From assembly GCF_001428045.1 (NCBI RefSeq), contig NZ_LMSD01000008.1:95851-159850 (forward strand): a stretch of DNA of 64,000 nt, written 5' to 3'. The notes beneath the pieces were generated by a model. It searched no databases and had not been told where the DNA came from. It was given only the letters and a program-made list of their open reading frames with translations. The translations under genes were made by a program, and so were the position numbers. The stretch is from Paenibacillus sp. Soil750 (lineage in GTDB: Bacteria; Bacillota; Bacilli; Paenibacillales; NBRC-103111). The number at the start of each line of letters is the position of its first letter. The stretch's first letter is position 1. Shown here piece by piece: positions 25,294-34,040 of the stretch.

Positions 25294-27435
25294 ATGTTTT
25301 CCTTTGTCCGTCTGCTCTGTTCTTCTTTCCTTCAGTACAAGCTGCAGACTGCGCTTCTGTTGGCCGCTCTCCTTGTTGAGCTGGCCTTCGAAACGTTCAT
25401 GCCGCTCAGCTACAAATTCATTATTGATTTGGCTATCGTTCCGCAGCAGTATAACTTGCTGCTGCTGATACTTACCTTCATGGTTTCCGGCGCTCTCGCA
25501 TCCGTCGTGGTGGGCATGTACCGTGATCGCATGTTCGCAGGTCTCGGCTCCCGCATTGTGACGAATTACTATAAGCAGCTCTTTGAGAAGCTGCAGAGCC
25601 TTTCTACGGACTTTTTCCATCGAATCAACGGGGGAGACATCGTTTCCAGATTCAATAATGATCTCATTTCCATCGATACATTTATCAAGCTGATCCCCTA
25701 CGCGCTTTTATCCATACTAGGGCTTGTCTTGAATGTAGGGGTGCTTTTCGTGCTGCAATGGCAGCTTGCACTGCTTGCGGTGATCGGATTGCCGCTCTGT
25801 CTGATCGGACCGAAATTATTCGGTCACAAGGCTTATGACGCCAGTTATCAGTTGAAAGAAGAACAGGCTAGAATCGCCACTGCCGTACAGGAAAATGTAA
25901 GCGCTCAGCCGGTCATTAAAGCGTTTGGGCTTCAGCCGTTAATGATTCAGCGTTTTGCCGATCGTATGTTTCAATACGGGAAGTTATCGACCCGATCCAG
26001 TTTCCTGAATTTCCTGATCGACCGTACGACCAATATGGGTACGATGATTTTGAACTTGATGACGATTTGCGTGGGATCAATGCTCGCTTACTTCGGCATC
26101 CTCTCTATCGGTTCGCTGCTCGCCTTCAGCGCGATTCTGCTCAGCCTGAGCTACTTGGTTGCGGCTATAACCTGGCTTGCGCCTCAATTTATTGAAGCGA
26201 CATCCGGTATGCAGCGGGTCCGTGAGCTGCTCGATGAGCAGCCAAGCGTTCCCAGCAATGATCAAGGAGAGCATCTGCCTCATTTTGAACATGACATTGA
26301 ATTTCGTAGTGTCACATTCGCTTATAGCCCCGAGCAGCGCAGTTTGAACGGCATCAGCCTGACGATTCCCAAAGGCACCTTTGCTGCATTTGTTGGAGCC
26401 AGCGGCTCAGGTAAAAGCACGATCATTAACTTGCTGATGCGCTTCTATGATCCGCAGATGGGCTCGGTGCGCTACGATGGAACCGATATCCGTCAAATTG
26501 CGTTGCAATCACTCCGATCTCAAATCGGCATCGTGTTTCAGGAAAGCTTCCTCTTTCGATCCTCCATTCGTGAAAATATTCGCCTTGGCAAGCCGGAGGC
26601 TAGCGACGAGGAAGTGATGGAGGCAGCGCGTTTAGCCGAAATCCACGAATTCATCATGAGCCTTCCCGAAGGGTACGATACGGATGTCGGCGAGCGTGGC
26701 GGACGTCTGTCCGGCGGTCAGCGACAACGTGTCGCGATCGCCAGGGCGATCATTCGCAACCCGGCCATTCTTATCCTGGATGAAGCGACCTCGGCGCTTG
26801 ACCCGGCGACAGAGGCGGCAATCAACAAGACGTTACAACAAATAACTGCCACCAGGACAGTCATATCCGTGACACACCGTCTTGCGTCAGCCGAGCATGC
26901 CGATTGTATCTATGTGATGCATCAAGGCGAAGTTGCTGAGCAAGGCAGTCATCAGGAATTACTAAAGTTGCCGGAAGGACGTTATAAACAATCGTGGACG
27001 AAGCAGAATGGCTTCGATATTAGCGAGGACGGCTATCACGTAGAGATTAGCTCGGGAAGGCTGAAGCTATTTCCGATTTTTTCAGAAATGGATGAATCGT
27101 TATTACGGGATATATCCCACTTTTTCGTCACGGAATCGTATGCCAAAGAACGGACGATCATCCACGAAGGTGATCTGGGGGATAAGTTTTACATTATTGT
27201 GAGGGGCAAGGTCGAAGTATTGAAACGAAACAGCGCGGGAAACAATGATCGGGTTGCCGTGTTGTCAGACGGTGATTTCTTTGGGGAAGTGGCTTTACTT
27301 CGCAACATTCCCCGAACCGCTACGATTCACACGCTATCACCGGTCGTCTTTATCACGCTGCAGCGTGAATTTTTCCAAGACTTAATGAAACGTGCTCCTC
27401 ATTTGACATCATTCTTGGAAGCACGGTCAAAATAA
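25294..27435 (+). CDS. ABC exporter fused to a cyclic-nucleotide-binding domain
   Basis: 713 residues from ATG 25294, chosen for GGGAGG at 25282-25287 and because the paralogue at 61627 begins at the same point; an in-frame start at 25219 is unsupported. Six membrane helices (residues ~10-300) form a type-1 exporter domain. The nucleotide-binding domain has Walker A GASGSGKST (~366), ABC signature LSGGQRQR (~471), Walker B ILILDEATSALD and switch VTHR, all intact. Residues ~590-700 are a CRP-like cNMP domain (GDLGDKFYIIVRGKVEV, GDFFGEVALLRNIPRTATI). The cNMP part may gate transport by binding a nucleotide. The substrate is unknown; nearness to the polymer operon does not prove a link. Confidence 0.88.
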   Translation: MFSFVRLLCSSFLQYKLQTALLLAALLVELAFETFMPLSYKFIIDLAIVPQQYNLLLLILTFMVSGALASVVVGMYRDRMFAGLGSRIVTNYYKQLFEKLQSLSTDFFHRINGGDIVSRFNNDLISIDTFIKLIPYALLSILGLVLNVGVLFVLQWQLALLAVIGLPLCLIGPKLFGHKAYDASYQLKEEQARIATAVQENVSAQPVIKAFGLQPLMIQRFADRMFQYGKLSTRSSFLNFLIDRTTNMGTMILNLMTICVGSMLAYFGILSIGSLLAFSAILLSLSYLVAAITWLAPQFIEATSGMQRVRELLDEQPSVPSNDQGEHLPHFEHDIEFRSVTFAYSPEQRSLNGISLTIPKGTFAAFVGASGSGKSTIINLLMRFYDPQMGSVRYDGTDIRQIALQSLRSQIGIVFQESFLFRSSIRENIRLGKPEASDEEVMEAARLAEIHEFIMSLPEGYDTDVGERGGRLSGGQRQRVAIARAIIRNPAILILDEATSALDPATEAAINKTLQQITATRTVISVTHRLASAEHADCIYVMHQGEVAEQGSHQELLKLPEGRYKQSWTKQNGFDISEDGYHVEISSGRLKLFPIFSEMDESLLRDISHFFVTESYAKERTIIHEGDLGDKFYIIVRGKVEVLKRNSAGNNDRVAVLSDGDFFGEVALLRNIPRTATIHTLSPVVFITLQREFFQDLMKRAPHLTSFLEARSK

Positions 27436-28007
27436 ATGGCTCGAATAGAATCCAGCAATTGCTGCTCTTTAGCAGCGATTGCTACTTTATCTTTAAATTC
27501 CGGGCGGATGAGATGCGCCAGCGGCTGTTCGACCTCATCGTAGTGCCGGAAAGCGTCTAATGCCTGAGCATCCCATGCATCAGCGTATAGCAGCAAATCG
27601 CCGGGCATCACTCGCGTTCGATCGGTGCCTTCCTCCGGGAAGCATTCAAAAGGTTCATCCACATTCAGTGAGCCGTAATCGTCGGTAAGCTGCTCCCCAG
27701 GGTGAATGTCACGGACCGCAATTTCAATTTCGTATGCGGTTCCAATACAATTGGCATGAAAGCTATGGTTTACATAACGGCCATTATCCCAGCAAAGGAT
27801 GTACTTCCCCTCCTGATTGCGGTAGGAGTATTTCAGAACGAGCTTCTTTCGGTCTTCCTCGAGCGCTTGTACCGTTTCTGTTTCCAGAATTTGATCCAAA
27901 TCATCGAGTGCCCAAGTTATCGTTCCTTTGGGAATGAGTCGGGTAGCGAATACGCCAAAGCCAATCTTGTCATCAATGTAACGTAGTTCCGTATGCGGAT
28001 GCATCAT
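27399..28007 (-). CDS. SET-domain protein
   Basis: 202 residues. The SET signature is clear: GFGVFATRLIPKGTI near the N-terminus, NGRYVNHSFHANC in the middle, and EQLTDDYG near the SAM/lysine pocket. SET proteins transfer methyl groups to lysine; bacterial copies are uncommon and most have unknown targets. The NHS and DYG motifs needed for SAM binding are present, and no membrane or DNA-binding segment is seen. The gene overlaps the end of the ABC gene by 37 bases in a convergent arrangement. A ribosome binding site (GGGAGTG) lies about 6 bases upstream of the ATG at 28007. Confidence 0.82.
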   Translation of the reverse strand: MMHPHTELRYIDDKIGFGVFATRLIPKGTITWALDDLDQILETETVQALEEDRKKLVLKYSYRNQEGKYILCWDNGRYVNHSFHANCIGTAYEIEIAVRDIHPGEQLTDDYGSLNVDEPFECFPEEGTDRTRVMPGDLLLYADAWDAQALDAFRHYDEVEQPLAHLIRPEFKDKVAIAAKEQQLLDSIRAIYFDRASKNDVK

Positions 28008-28179
28008 ATTCTTACACTCCCAATTGAAAATCGACAGTATTTGTCGTTTATTAATATATTACTGATTAACTTGTAGATTCCTGCTTTTATATTAGCTAAA
28101 AGAAAAAAGCTACTTTCGCAGCTTCGCCTGCATCCTTCAGCGTTTTTCCTTTAGAAAAGCATGATGATAATCTCCCAAT

Positions 28180-28216
28180 ATAAAAAGCCAGAGAAGACTT
28201 CCTTCTCTGGCTTTAT
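28180..28216 (-). terminator. Terminator of the beta-amylase gene
   Basis: AAAGCCAGAGAAG and CTTCTCTGGCTTT pair around a short loop; read on the minus strand the stem is followed by TTTTTATATT. It lies about 30 bases after the amylase stop codon. Confidence 0.75.
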
Positions 28217-28242
28217 TACTTCAGCGCTGCTCTTTTCCAAAA

Positions 28243-30507
28243 TCACGGACCAACAGTAATGCTCCCGACACCCCCGCTTGAACTAGGAGTAAAAGTCCAA
28301 GTACCAACATTAAATAAATAATTTTGCCCATTGTTGTTATCCCAAGTACCGCTGCCATTATTGAAAACAGCTTCTAATTGGGAAGCCGTTCCAATATTAA
28401 CGGTTATTTTGGCATAACCGCTTAATTCCGAGTTAGGCATGGCGATTCCGGGTACAGCTGTCCAAGTACCGCCTGCGGGGCGGTAGTGGATGAACGGTGT
28501 CGTGAAGCCTTTTTTGTAGTAAACGGTAACGGAGTTGCCCACAGGTGTAGGATTGGTCGTTACACTAATAGCTGCGCTGTCAGCGGACAGATTACCCGCC
28601 GCATCATAAGCTTTAACGGTATAACTATAAGCCGTGTTAGCTGTTAAACCAGAATTTGTATAGCTGGTGGTAGCCGTTGTAGCAATTTTCACGCCATTGC
28701 GCCAGATCTCATAGCCTGTCACACCAACTGTATCAGTGGAAGCTGACCAGCTCAGGGAGATGCTTGTATCCGTTTTACTCGTGGATGCCAGATTTGTCGG
28801 AATGCTCGGGGCTGTGGTGTCAACTCCTTGTGGTAGACCTGCTGTAATATTCCCAACTCCGCCTGTAGAGCTAGGGGTGAAAGTCCAAGTGCCGACATTA
28901 AATAGGTAGTTTTGGCTGTTATTATTATCCCAAGTGCCGCTGCCATTGTTAAATGCGGCTTCCAATTGAGTTGCTGTACCGATGTCGATCGTGGTTTTGG
29001 CGTAGCCGCTCAACTCAGAGTCTGGAATGGCTTTCCCAGGTGCTGTTGTCCATGTACCCCCTGCTGGACGGTAGTGGACGTAAGGGCTTGTGAACCCTTT
29101 TTTATAATAAAGAGTCACCTTATTTCCTTCTGTGTTATCGTTGCTATTTTTCGTGTGATTAATGACATACTGCTTGAAGCCAGCCATATTGCCATTTGCC
29201 GAACCATCACTATTAACGAGATTAGCAAGTCTCAACAGCGTGAAGCCGTTGTATCCCCATGACATGATTTTTTCTTCGATTTTTTGAAAATTGCCAGTTG
29301 GCAAAGCATTCTCACCGTTTAGTCGAACACCAAGGTTGTTGGCAATGAAAGAGACGTTATCTACCAACGTAGAAGGTTTCGAGTAGGCTGGAGCACTGCC
29401 ATCATCATTCATTTCCAAAGCGGTAAATGTCAGATCCAAATTGTTGTCTTTAAATTTCTGTATCAGTGTCGTGTAATTGTAATAACCTGCGGTATTTTCA
29501 GCGCTGTGGGGAGCAGATGGATTGTTGTACTGCCAGTGGAGACCGGATATTTTAGCTCCTATACGGACACCGAATACGGGATCGAAGTTGGTATGCGCTG
29601 CAGCTGCAATGACACCAAGATGGTTTTCAAGCACACTTTGGTACCAGGTGAGGAAATCTTTGCCGTACGTTGAATTGTATCCACCTGTGGAGTAGAAGGT
29701 ATCTCCATCACTTGGAGGGTTGATTTGGCTTGTGTTGGTTAAGGATAAGTTCCAAGCTTGGTTGACACCGTTCAATGAGCCGTATTTCGTAATCATGGCA
29801 TTTCGAAAAGCATTCTTAGCCGTATCTGTATATACTTGAAACTTCCCTCTTGTAGGGTAGCTCCAGCCGGCCGAATTGTAGTAGGAAGGATAGCGGAGTT
29901 CACCGGAAGGCCCAGCGCTTAAATAAATTTTGGGGATTATGGACTTATAGCTTGTGAAGTTGGCAGCAAAAGAGGCAAATAATTCATTATACTGCTGTCC
30001 GATACCACTCCAAAAAGGTGAAATGGCCTCATTGTTTACATAACCAGTTTCACTTTTGTACTTCATTTCATCAGCGGTACCCTTGCTCCACAGCCAGGAG
30101 GGGATAGGAATATTGCAATCATCGCCGGGATTCCCTCCGCAAGTATGTGTGGATAAGATCGGTACCCACTTGAGTCCAGACTGACTAACAACATTGGCAT
30201 ACGTCGTGTAGTAGCTCCAGTCAAATTGATTATCACCTGCGGCCTCAACATCGCCCCACCACACATCAGTGGTCAATGCGTAAACGCCATTATTTTTTAA
30301 CGTAATTAATTGATTCTTAAAGGCATTCCAATCGGTGATTTTCGTTAAAGGAGCCATAACCGATGCTTTGAAATCGTTGGCTACATCAGCGGAAGCCGTA
30401 TTCGAGTTGCTGAACAAGCCGAGAATTGTGCTGAAAACCAAGAAAAATCCTAATACAAGTATGCGAGCTTTCCTCCAAGCGATCGTAGATAAACTCAATT
30501 TTACCAT
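28243..30507 (-). CDS. Secreted beta-amylase with two CBM25 modules
   Basis: 754 residues from ATG 30507, where the signal peptide starts (basic n-region, LVLGFFLVFSTILGLF core, cleavage near ASA-DVA). GGAG sits unusually close to this ATG, so the TTG nine bases further in could be the real start. The GH14 barrel has the catalytic Glu in SAGPSGELRYPSYY and a second Glu in FTALEMNDDG. The C-terminus has a CBM25 starch-binding module (VTLYYKKGFTSPYVHYRPAG), a fibronectin III domain (APSIPTNLASTSKTDTSISL), and a second CBM25, about 80% identical to the first by eye. It releases maltose from starch outside the cell. A perfect palindrome upstream suggests LacI-family control. Confidence 0.93.
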   Translation of the reverse strand: MVKLSLSTIAWRKARILVLGFFLVFSTILGLFSNSNTASADVANDFKASVMAPLTKITDWNAFKNQLITLKNNGVYALTTDVWWGDVEAAGDNQFDWSYYTTYANVVSQSGLKWVPILSTHTCGGNPGDDCNIPIPSWLWSKGTADEMKYKSETGYVNNEAISPFWSGIGQQYNELFASFAANFTSYKSIIPKIYLSAGPSGELRYPSYYNSAGWSYPTRGKFQVYTDTAKNAFRNAMITKYGSLNGVNQAWNLSLTNTSQINPPSDGDTFYSTGGYNSTYGKDFLTWYQSVLENHLGVIAAAAHTNFDPVFGVRIGAKISGLHWQYNNPSAPHSAENTAGYYNYTTLIQKFKDNNLDLTFTALEMNDDGSAPAYSKPSTLVDNVSFIANNLGVRLNGENALPTGNFQKIEEKIMSWGYNGFTLLRLANLVNSDGSANGNMAGFKQYVINHTKNSNDNTEGNKVTLYYKKGFTSPYVHYRPAGGTWTTAPGKAIPDSELSGYAKTTIDIGTATQLEAAFNNGSGTWDNNNSQNYLFNVGTWTFTPSSTGGVGNITAGLPQGVDTTAPSIPTNLASTSKTDTSISLSWSASTDTVGVTGYEIWRNGVKIATTATTSYTNSGLTANTAYSYTVKAYDAAGNLSADSAAISVTTNPTPVGNSVTVYYKKGFTTPFIHYRPAGGTWTAVPGIAMPNSELSGYAKITVNIGTASQLEAVFNNGSGTWDNNNGQNYLFNVGTWTFTPSSSGGVGSITVGP

Positions 30508-30647
30508 TCTCCTTTTTTGTAGCGATTTGTTGGGCTGGTGGATAAAAGGGCTTCGAGTAGTACATGAAAGAGTTGGAGCCACATAAAAAGGAGGGCGTAT
30601 GCCGGTCATCGTGTAAGTGTGTTGGAGATGGTAAAGCGCAGAGTTTT

Positions 30648-30659
30648 GCAAACGTTTGC
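30648..30659. promoter_or_regulatory. Palindromic operator upstream of the beta-amylase
   Basis: GCAAACGTTTGC is a perfect 12-base palindrome with the central CG step of LacI/GalR-family sites. It lies 140 bases upstream of the amylase start. It resembles but does not match the CcpA cre consensus, so a maltose-type repressor is as likely. Confidence 0.5.
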
Positions 30660-30746
30660 GGTTTTATTCTAAGCGATTTCCTTGGGTTTTACAGTGGAAT
30701 TTATTGTTAAAATAGGTTGATTTTGTTGACGGTAAAAGCGTGACCT

Positions 30747-30863
30747 CGAGGTTTTAAGGATAATTCAGCCATAAATGAGGCCATGCAACCTTATGTTTAC
30801 TACGCAGCGAATCGTGGCATTATGGAAGGAGATACGACCGCATTGCATATCAACTCCTATTGA
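30747..30863 (+). pseudogene. Relic of an SLH-domain gene
   Basis: The frame reads RGFKDNSAINEAMQPYVYY followed by AANRGIMEGD and stops at TGA 30861. It matches part of the SLH region of the SLH-GH18 gene at 57549 (bases ~58041-58130) at about 88% nucleotide identity by eye, and then diverges. No start, ribosome binding site or flanking SLH sequence is present. It looks like a leftover of a duplicated or deleted SLH gene. Confidence 0.75.
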
Positions 30864-31181
30864 TTTATTGGGCGATTGAGTAACAACTTTAATTCATTAT
30901 GAGCAGAATATTTAATGTTCGTAGGGATAAAACGAACAAATGCTCGACTTCAACGCTTTTATGAACCCTTTCCTTCTAGGCGTGACAAAGTGGACTTTAC
31001 TTGCATACAGTTAGTATTGTGCTAAAGAAAGTAATACACTCCGAAAAGTGCGCCAATATTCGACTAAAATCACAGAAATCTTAACTTTTTCACTTTCTTC
31101 CACTTTGCATGAAAGCCACAATCTGTTAGTATATAAAGAAAGACGATAGATTTAGTAAGGATTAAAAGGAGGCACCTTTTC
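30864..31181. other. Upstream region of cysDN
   Basis: About 320 bases. I see a possible promoter, TTGCAT at 31105-31110 and TAGTAT at 31127-31132 with 16 bases between. No S-box, T-box or other riboswitch signature is visible. Upstream of this the sequence is AT-rich without features. Confidence 0.4.
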
Positions 31182-32105
31182 ATGGAAAAATTGATGCTTG
31201 ATTCTATAGATGAAATGACGCATCTGGATCAACTCGAGGCTGAAGCGATTTATATTATTCGAGAAGTAGCGGCGGAATGTGAAAATCCCGTAATGCTGTA
31301 TTCGATCGGGAAGGATAGTTCCGTGATGCTGCATTTGGCGCTGAAAGCATTTTATCCGGAGAAGCCGCCGTTTCCTTTCATGCATATCGATACCACGTGG
31401 AAGTTTAAAGAAATGATTGAATTCCGCGATCGCAAAGCCAAAGAATTCGGAATTAAGATGATTGTTCACTCCAATCAGGAAGGGATTGATCAAGGGATCA
31501 ACCCGTTCGATCATGGTTCCGCGTATACGGATATTATGAAAACCCAAGCCTTGAAAGAAGGATTGGACAAATACGGATTTACAGCTGCGTTCGGCGGCGG
31601 AAGACGTGACGAGGAGAAGTCGCGAGCGAAGGAGCGGATTTTCTCTTTCCGTAATAAGAACCATGCCTGGGATCCGAAGAACCAACGACCAGAAATGTGG
31701 AAGCTTTTTAATACAAGAATCAATAAGGGCGAAAGCACTCGTGTATTCCCAATATCTAACTGGACGGAAAAAGACATCTGGCAATACATTCGCAGAGAAA
31801 ACATTGATATTGTGCCACTTTATTTTGCCAAAGAAAGACCTGTACTCGAACGCGACGGACATCTCATCATGGTTGACGATGATCGCATGAAACTCGAACC
31901 CCATGAGAAAATTGAAATGAAGAAGATGCGCTTTCGTACATTAGGCTGCTATCCTCTTACTGGCGGAGCCGAGTCGGAGGCGAATACAATAGATGCCATT
32001 ATTGAAGAAACGCTTGGCGCGGTTTCATCCGAACGGACAACGCGGGTAATTGACCAAGAAGCGGCGGGAAGTATGGAAAGACGTAAACGGGAGGGTTATT
32101 TCTAA
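31182..32105 (+). CDS. cysD: Sulfate adenylyltransferase subunit 2
   Basis: 307 residues, ATG after AAGGAGGC. The PP-loop ATP pyrophosphatase motif [13 protein letters not shown] is near residue 45; [20 protein letters not shown], the [14 protein letters not shown] region and the [13 protein letters not shown] region are all typical of CysD. With CysN it makes adenosine 5'-phosphosulfate (APS) from sulfate and ATP, driven by GTP hydrolysis. cysN follows one base later, so the pair is one transcript. Many Bacillales use the single-chain Sat enzyme instead, so the CysDN type is notable but not rare in Paenibacillus-like species. Confidence 0.95.
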   Translation: MEKLMLDSIDEMTHLDQLEAEAIYIIREVAAECENPVMLYSIGKDSSVMLHLALKAFYPEKPPFPFMHIDTTWKFKEMIEFRDRKAKEFGIKMIVHSNQEGIDQGINPFDHGSAYTDIMKTQALKEGLDKYGFTAAFGGGRRDEEKSRAKERIFSFRNKNHAWDPKNQRPEMWKLFNTRINKGESTRVFPISNWTEKDIWQYIRRENIDIVPLYFAKERPVLERDGHLIMVDDDRMKLEPHEKIEMKKMRFRTLGCYPLTGGAESEANTIDAIIEETLGAVSSERTTRVIDQEAAGSMERRKREGYF

Positions 32106-32106
32106 C

Positions 32107-33831
32107 ATGAAAAGTCTGCTTAAATTTATTACTTGCGGAAGTGTAGACGATGGAAAATCCACCTTAATCGGACATATGCTATATGAAGCCAAGCTATTAT
32201 TCGCCGACCAGGAAAGAGCGTTAGAGCTGGATAGCAGATTAGGCAGCCGCGGCGGCAAAATTGACTATTCCTTGCTTCTAGATGGGTTACTTGCAGAGCG
32301 CGAACAAGGGATTACGATTGATGTGGCTTATCGGTATTTTACGACAGACCACCGTTCGTTCATTGTAGCGGACACACCTGGGCACGAAGAATACACCCGT
32401 AACATGGCCGTAGGAGCATCTTTTGCTGATCTGGCTATCATTCTTGTGGACGCCAAGAAAGGGGTTATTACCCAAACCAAGCGCCACACTCGGATTTGTG
32501 CACTTATGGGCATTAAACATCTTGTTTTAGCTGTGAATAAAATGGATTTAGTGGGTTTTGATCCTAAAATATTCGATGCAATCAAACAAGAATTCTTGCA
32601 GTTGACTGCTGAGTTCAACTTTGAAAGCATTCAGGTGATCCCTGTTTCTGCCACAGAAGGGGATAACATTACGAAAAAATCGTCAAATACTCCTTGGTAC
32701 GAAGGCCTTGCCTTGCTGCCATATTTGGAAAATGTGGACGTTCATCAGAACGACAATGCAAAGCAATTTATGATGCCGATTCAGCGTGTATGCCGTCCGG
32801 ATCATACTTTCCGCGGTTTCCAAGGCCAAATTGAGGCTGGGCGTATCGCAGTTGGCGATGAGCTGACAACGTTGCCTAGTCATGAGAAGGCGAAAGTCAA
32901 ACGGATCCTCGTGGGAGACCAAGATCGTGATTATGCCTATGCTGGACAGCCCGTAACTATTCAATTGGATCGGGAAGTCGACGTTTCGCGGGGTTGCGTA
33001 TTCACGAAGGATAGTCAGCTTCAAGAGGCGGACCGTTTTAGTGCTACGATTCTTTGGATGGATGATTCTGTACTGACGCCAGGCAAGAACTATCTGGTCA
33101 AAGTAGGAACGAAAATCCTGCCAGGTACCGTAACGTCTATTACGCATAAAATTGATGTTAATACGGGAAAAACGGTGCCAACCGATCATATTGTCAAAAA
33201 TGAATTGGCCAAATGTGAGTTTTCTTTATCTGACGCTATCGTTATTGATTCTTTTGAACAAAATAAAAGCATCGGCGGATTTATTCTGATCGATCGTGTC
33301 ACCAATATGACATCGGCTTGCGGAGTGATTGAGCAAATCCTTCAAAGCTCCGACATTGCTGCACAGTTAGATACGGAAATCACCAGAGAAGTTCGTGCTC
33401 AGCAAAAAGGTCAGAATCCTTTGACCCTTTGGTTCACGGGTTCGGTTTCAGACCAATCGGCCCTTGCGAAGGAAGTCGAAAAACGTTTGGTATCGACAGG
33501 CCACCATACTATGTTACTGGGGAATGGCCACGGAGAATCGTTGCAGCGATTAGCAGAAGTTGCGAAATTGATGAACGATGCTGGACTTATTGCATTAGTA
33601 TCGAATGATTCCCCGAACGTTAACGGCCTAGAAACCGTGCGAGATATCATTGGCAAAGAGTATTTTGAGGTTTATGTTGCAGGCAGCTCGAGCAATGATA
33701 TACCTGGGAATCAGGAAATTGTAATTGATCTAAGTGAGCTTTCAACCGAAGAAGCTGCAAATCATGTCGTGAAACGCATTATTAAATATTTAATCAATGA
33801 GAGTAGTGTTGGACAATTTCTTAATTTCTAA
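32107..33831 (+). CDS. cysN: Sulfate adenylyltransferase subunit 1 with degenerate APS-kinase tail
   Basis: 574 residues from ATG 32107. The translation-factor-like GTPase is intact: GSVDDGKSTLIGHML (P-loop), DTPGHEEYTRNM, and NKMDLVG, then beta-barrel domains. From about residue 435 the chain continues for ~140 residues, where ordinary CysN (~475 aa) ends. This tail aligns with CysC: LTLWFTGSVSDQSALAKEVE fits the first strand and P-loop helix, and LAEVAKLMNDAGLIALVS fits the later helix and strand. The P-loop GxSGSGKST is replaced by GSVSDQSAL, so ATP cannot be bound normally. The tail is thus a dead APS kinase, perhaps structural or APS-binding. In NodQ-type fusions this domain is active. 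Confidence 0.92.
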   Translation: MKSLLKFITCGSVDDGKSTLIGHMLYEAKLLFADQERALELDSRLGSRGGKIDYSLLLDGLLAEREQGITIDVAYRYFTTDHRSFIVADTPGHEEYTRNMAVGASFADLAIILVDAKKGVITQTKRHTRICALMGIKHLVLAVNKMDLVGFDPKIFDAIKQEFLQLTAEFNFESIQVIPVSATEGDNITKKSSNTPWYEGLALLPYLENVDVHQNDNAKQFMMPIQRVCRPDHTFRGFQGQIEAGRIAVGDELTTLPSHEKAKVKRILVGDQDRDYAYAGQPVTIQLDREVDVSRGCVFTKDSQLQEADRFSATILWMDDSVLTPGKNYLVKVGTKILPGTVTSITHKIDVNTGKTVPTDHIVKNELAKCEFSLSDAIVIDSFEQNKSIGGFILIDRVTNMTSACGVIEQILQSSDIAAQLDTEITREVRAQQKGQNPLTLWFTGSVSDQSALAKEVEKRLVSTGHHTMLLGNGHGESLQRLAEVAKLMNDAGLIALVSNDSPNVNGLETVRDIIGKEYFEVYVAGSSSNDIPGNQEIVIDLSELSTEEAANHVVKRIIKYLINESSVGQFLNF

Positions 33832-33840
33832 TTCGAACAA

Positions 33841-33882
33841 AATCCCTACATCACCGTGAATCGTGATGTAGGGATTTTTTGT
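33841..33882 (+). terminator. Terminator of cysDN
   Basis: AATCCCTACATCAC (33841-33854) pairs perfectly with 33863-33876 around an 8-base loop, and six T follow. Confidence 0.88.
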
Positions 33883-33928
33883 GTCCGCGGCTGACTCTAA
33901 TCGTGAAAGAGAACGTTAGGACTCGTTA

Positions 33929-33947
33929 TTTAAGTTTGATTTAAGTT
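33929..33947 (+). promoter_or_regulatory. Direct repeat upstream of the lipoprotein gene
   Basis: TTTAAGTT occurs twice with an 11-base period (33929 and 33940), about 95 bases before the lipoprotein start. This spacing fits an OmpR-type regulator. Two copies in an AT-rich region could also be chance. Confidence 0.3.
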
Positions 33948-34040
33948 ATCTGCATTATGATTTACATATGTCAGAAGCGGTAATGCTTTTTGGATAATAA
34001 TCAGATGATTACTACTTAAATATACGAGGGGTGTTAATTT

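Noticed and set aside
30508..30651. Longer N-terminus of the beta-amylase
   Set aside because: It would put a 48-residue non-hydrophobic leader before the signal peptide, and begins inside the palindrome.
31152..31904. 250-codon minus-strand frame over cysD
   Set aside because: Shadow of the well-conserved cysD; its start lies in no promoter context.
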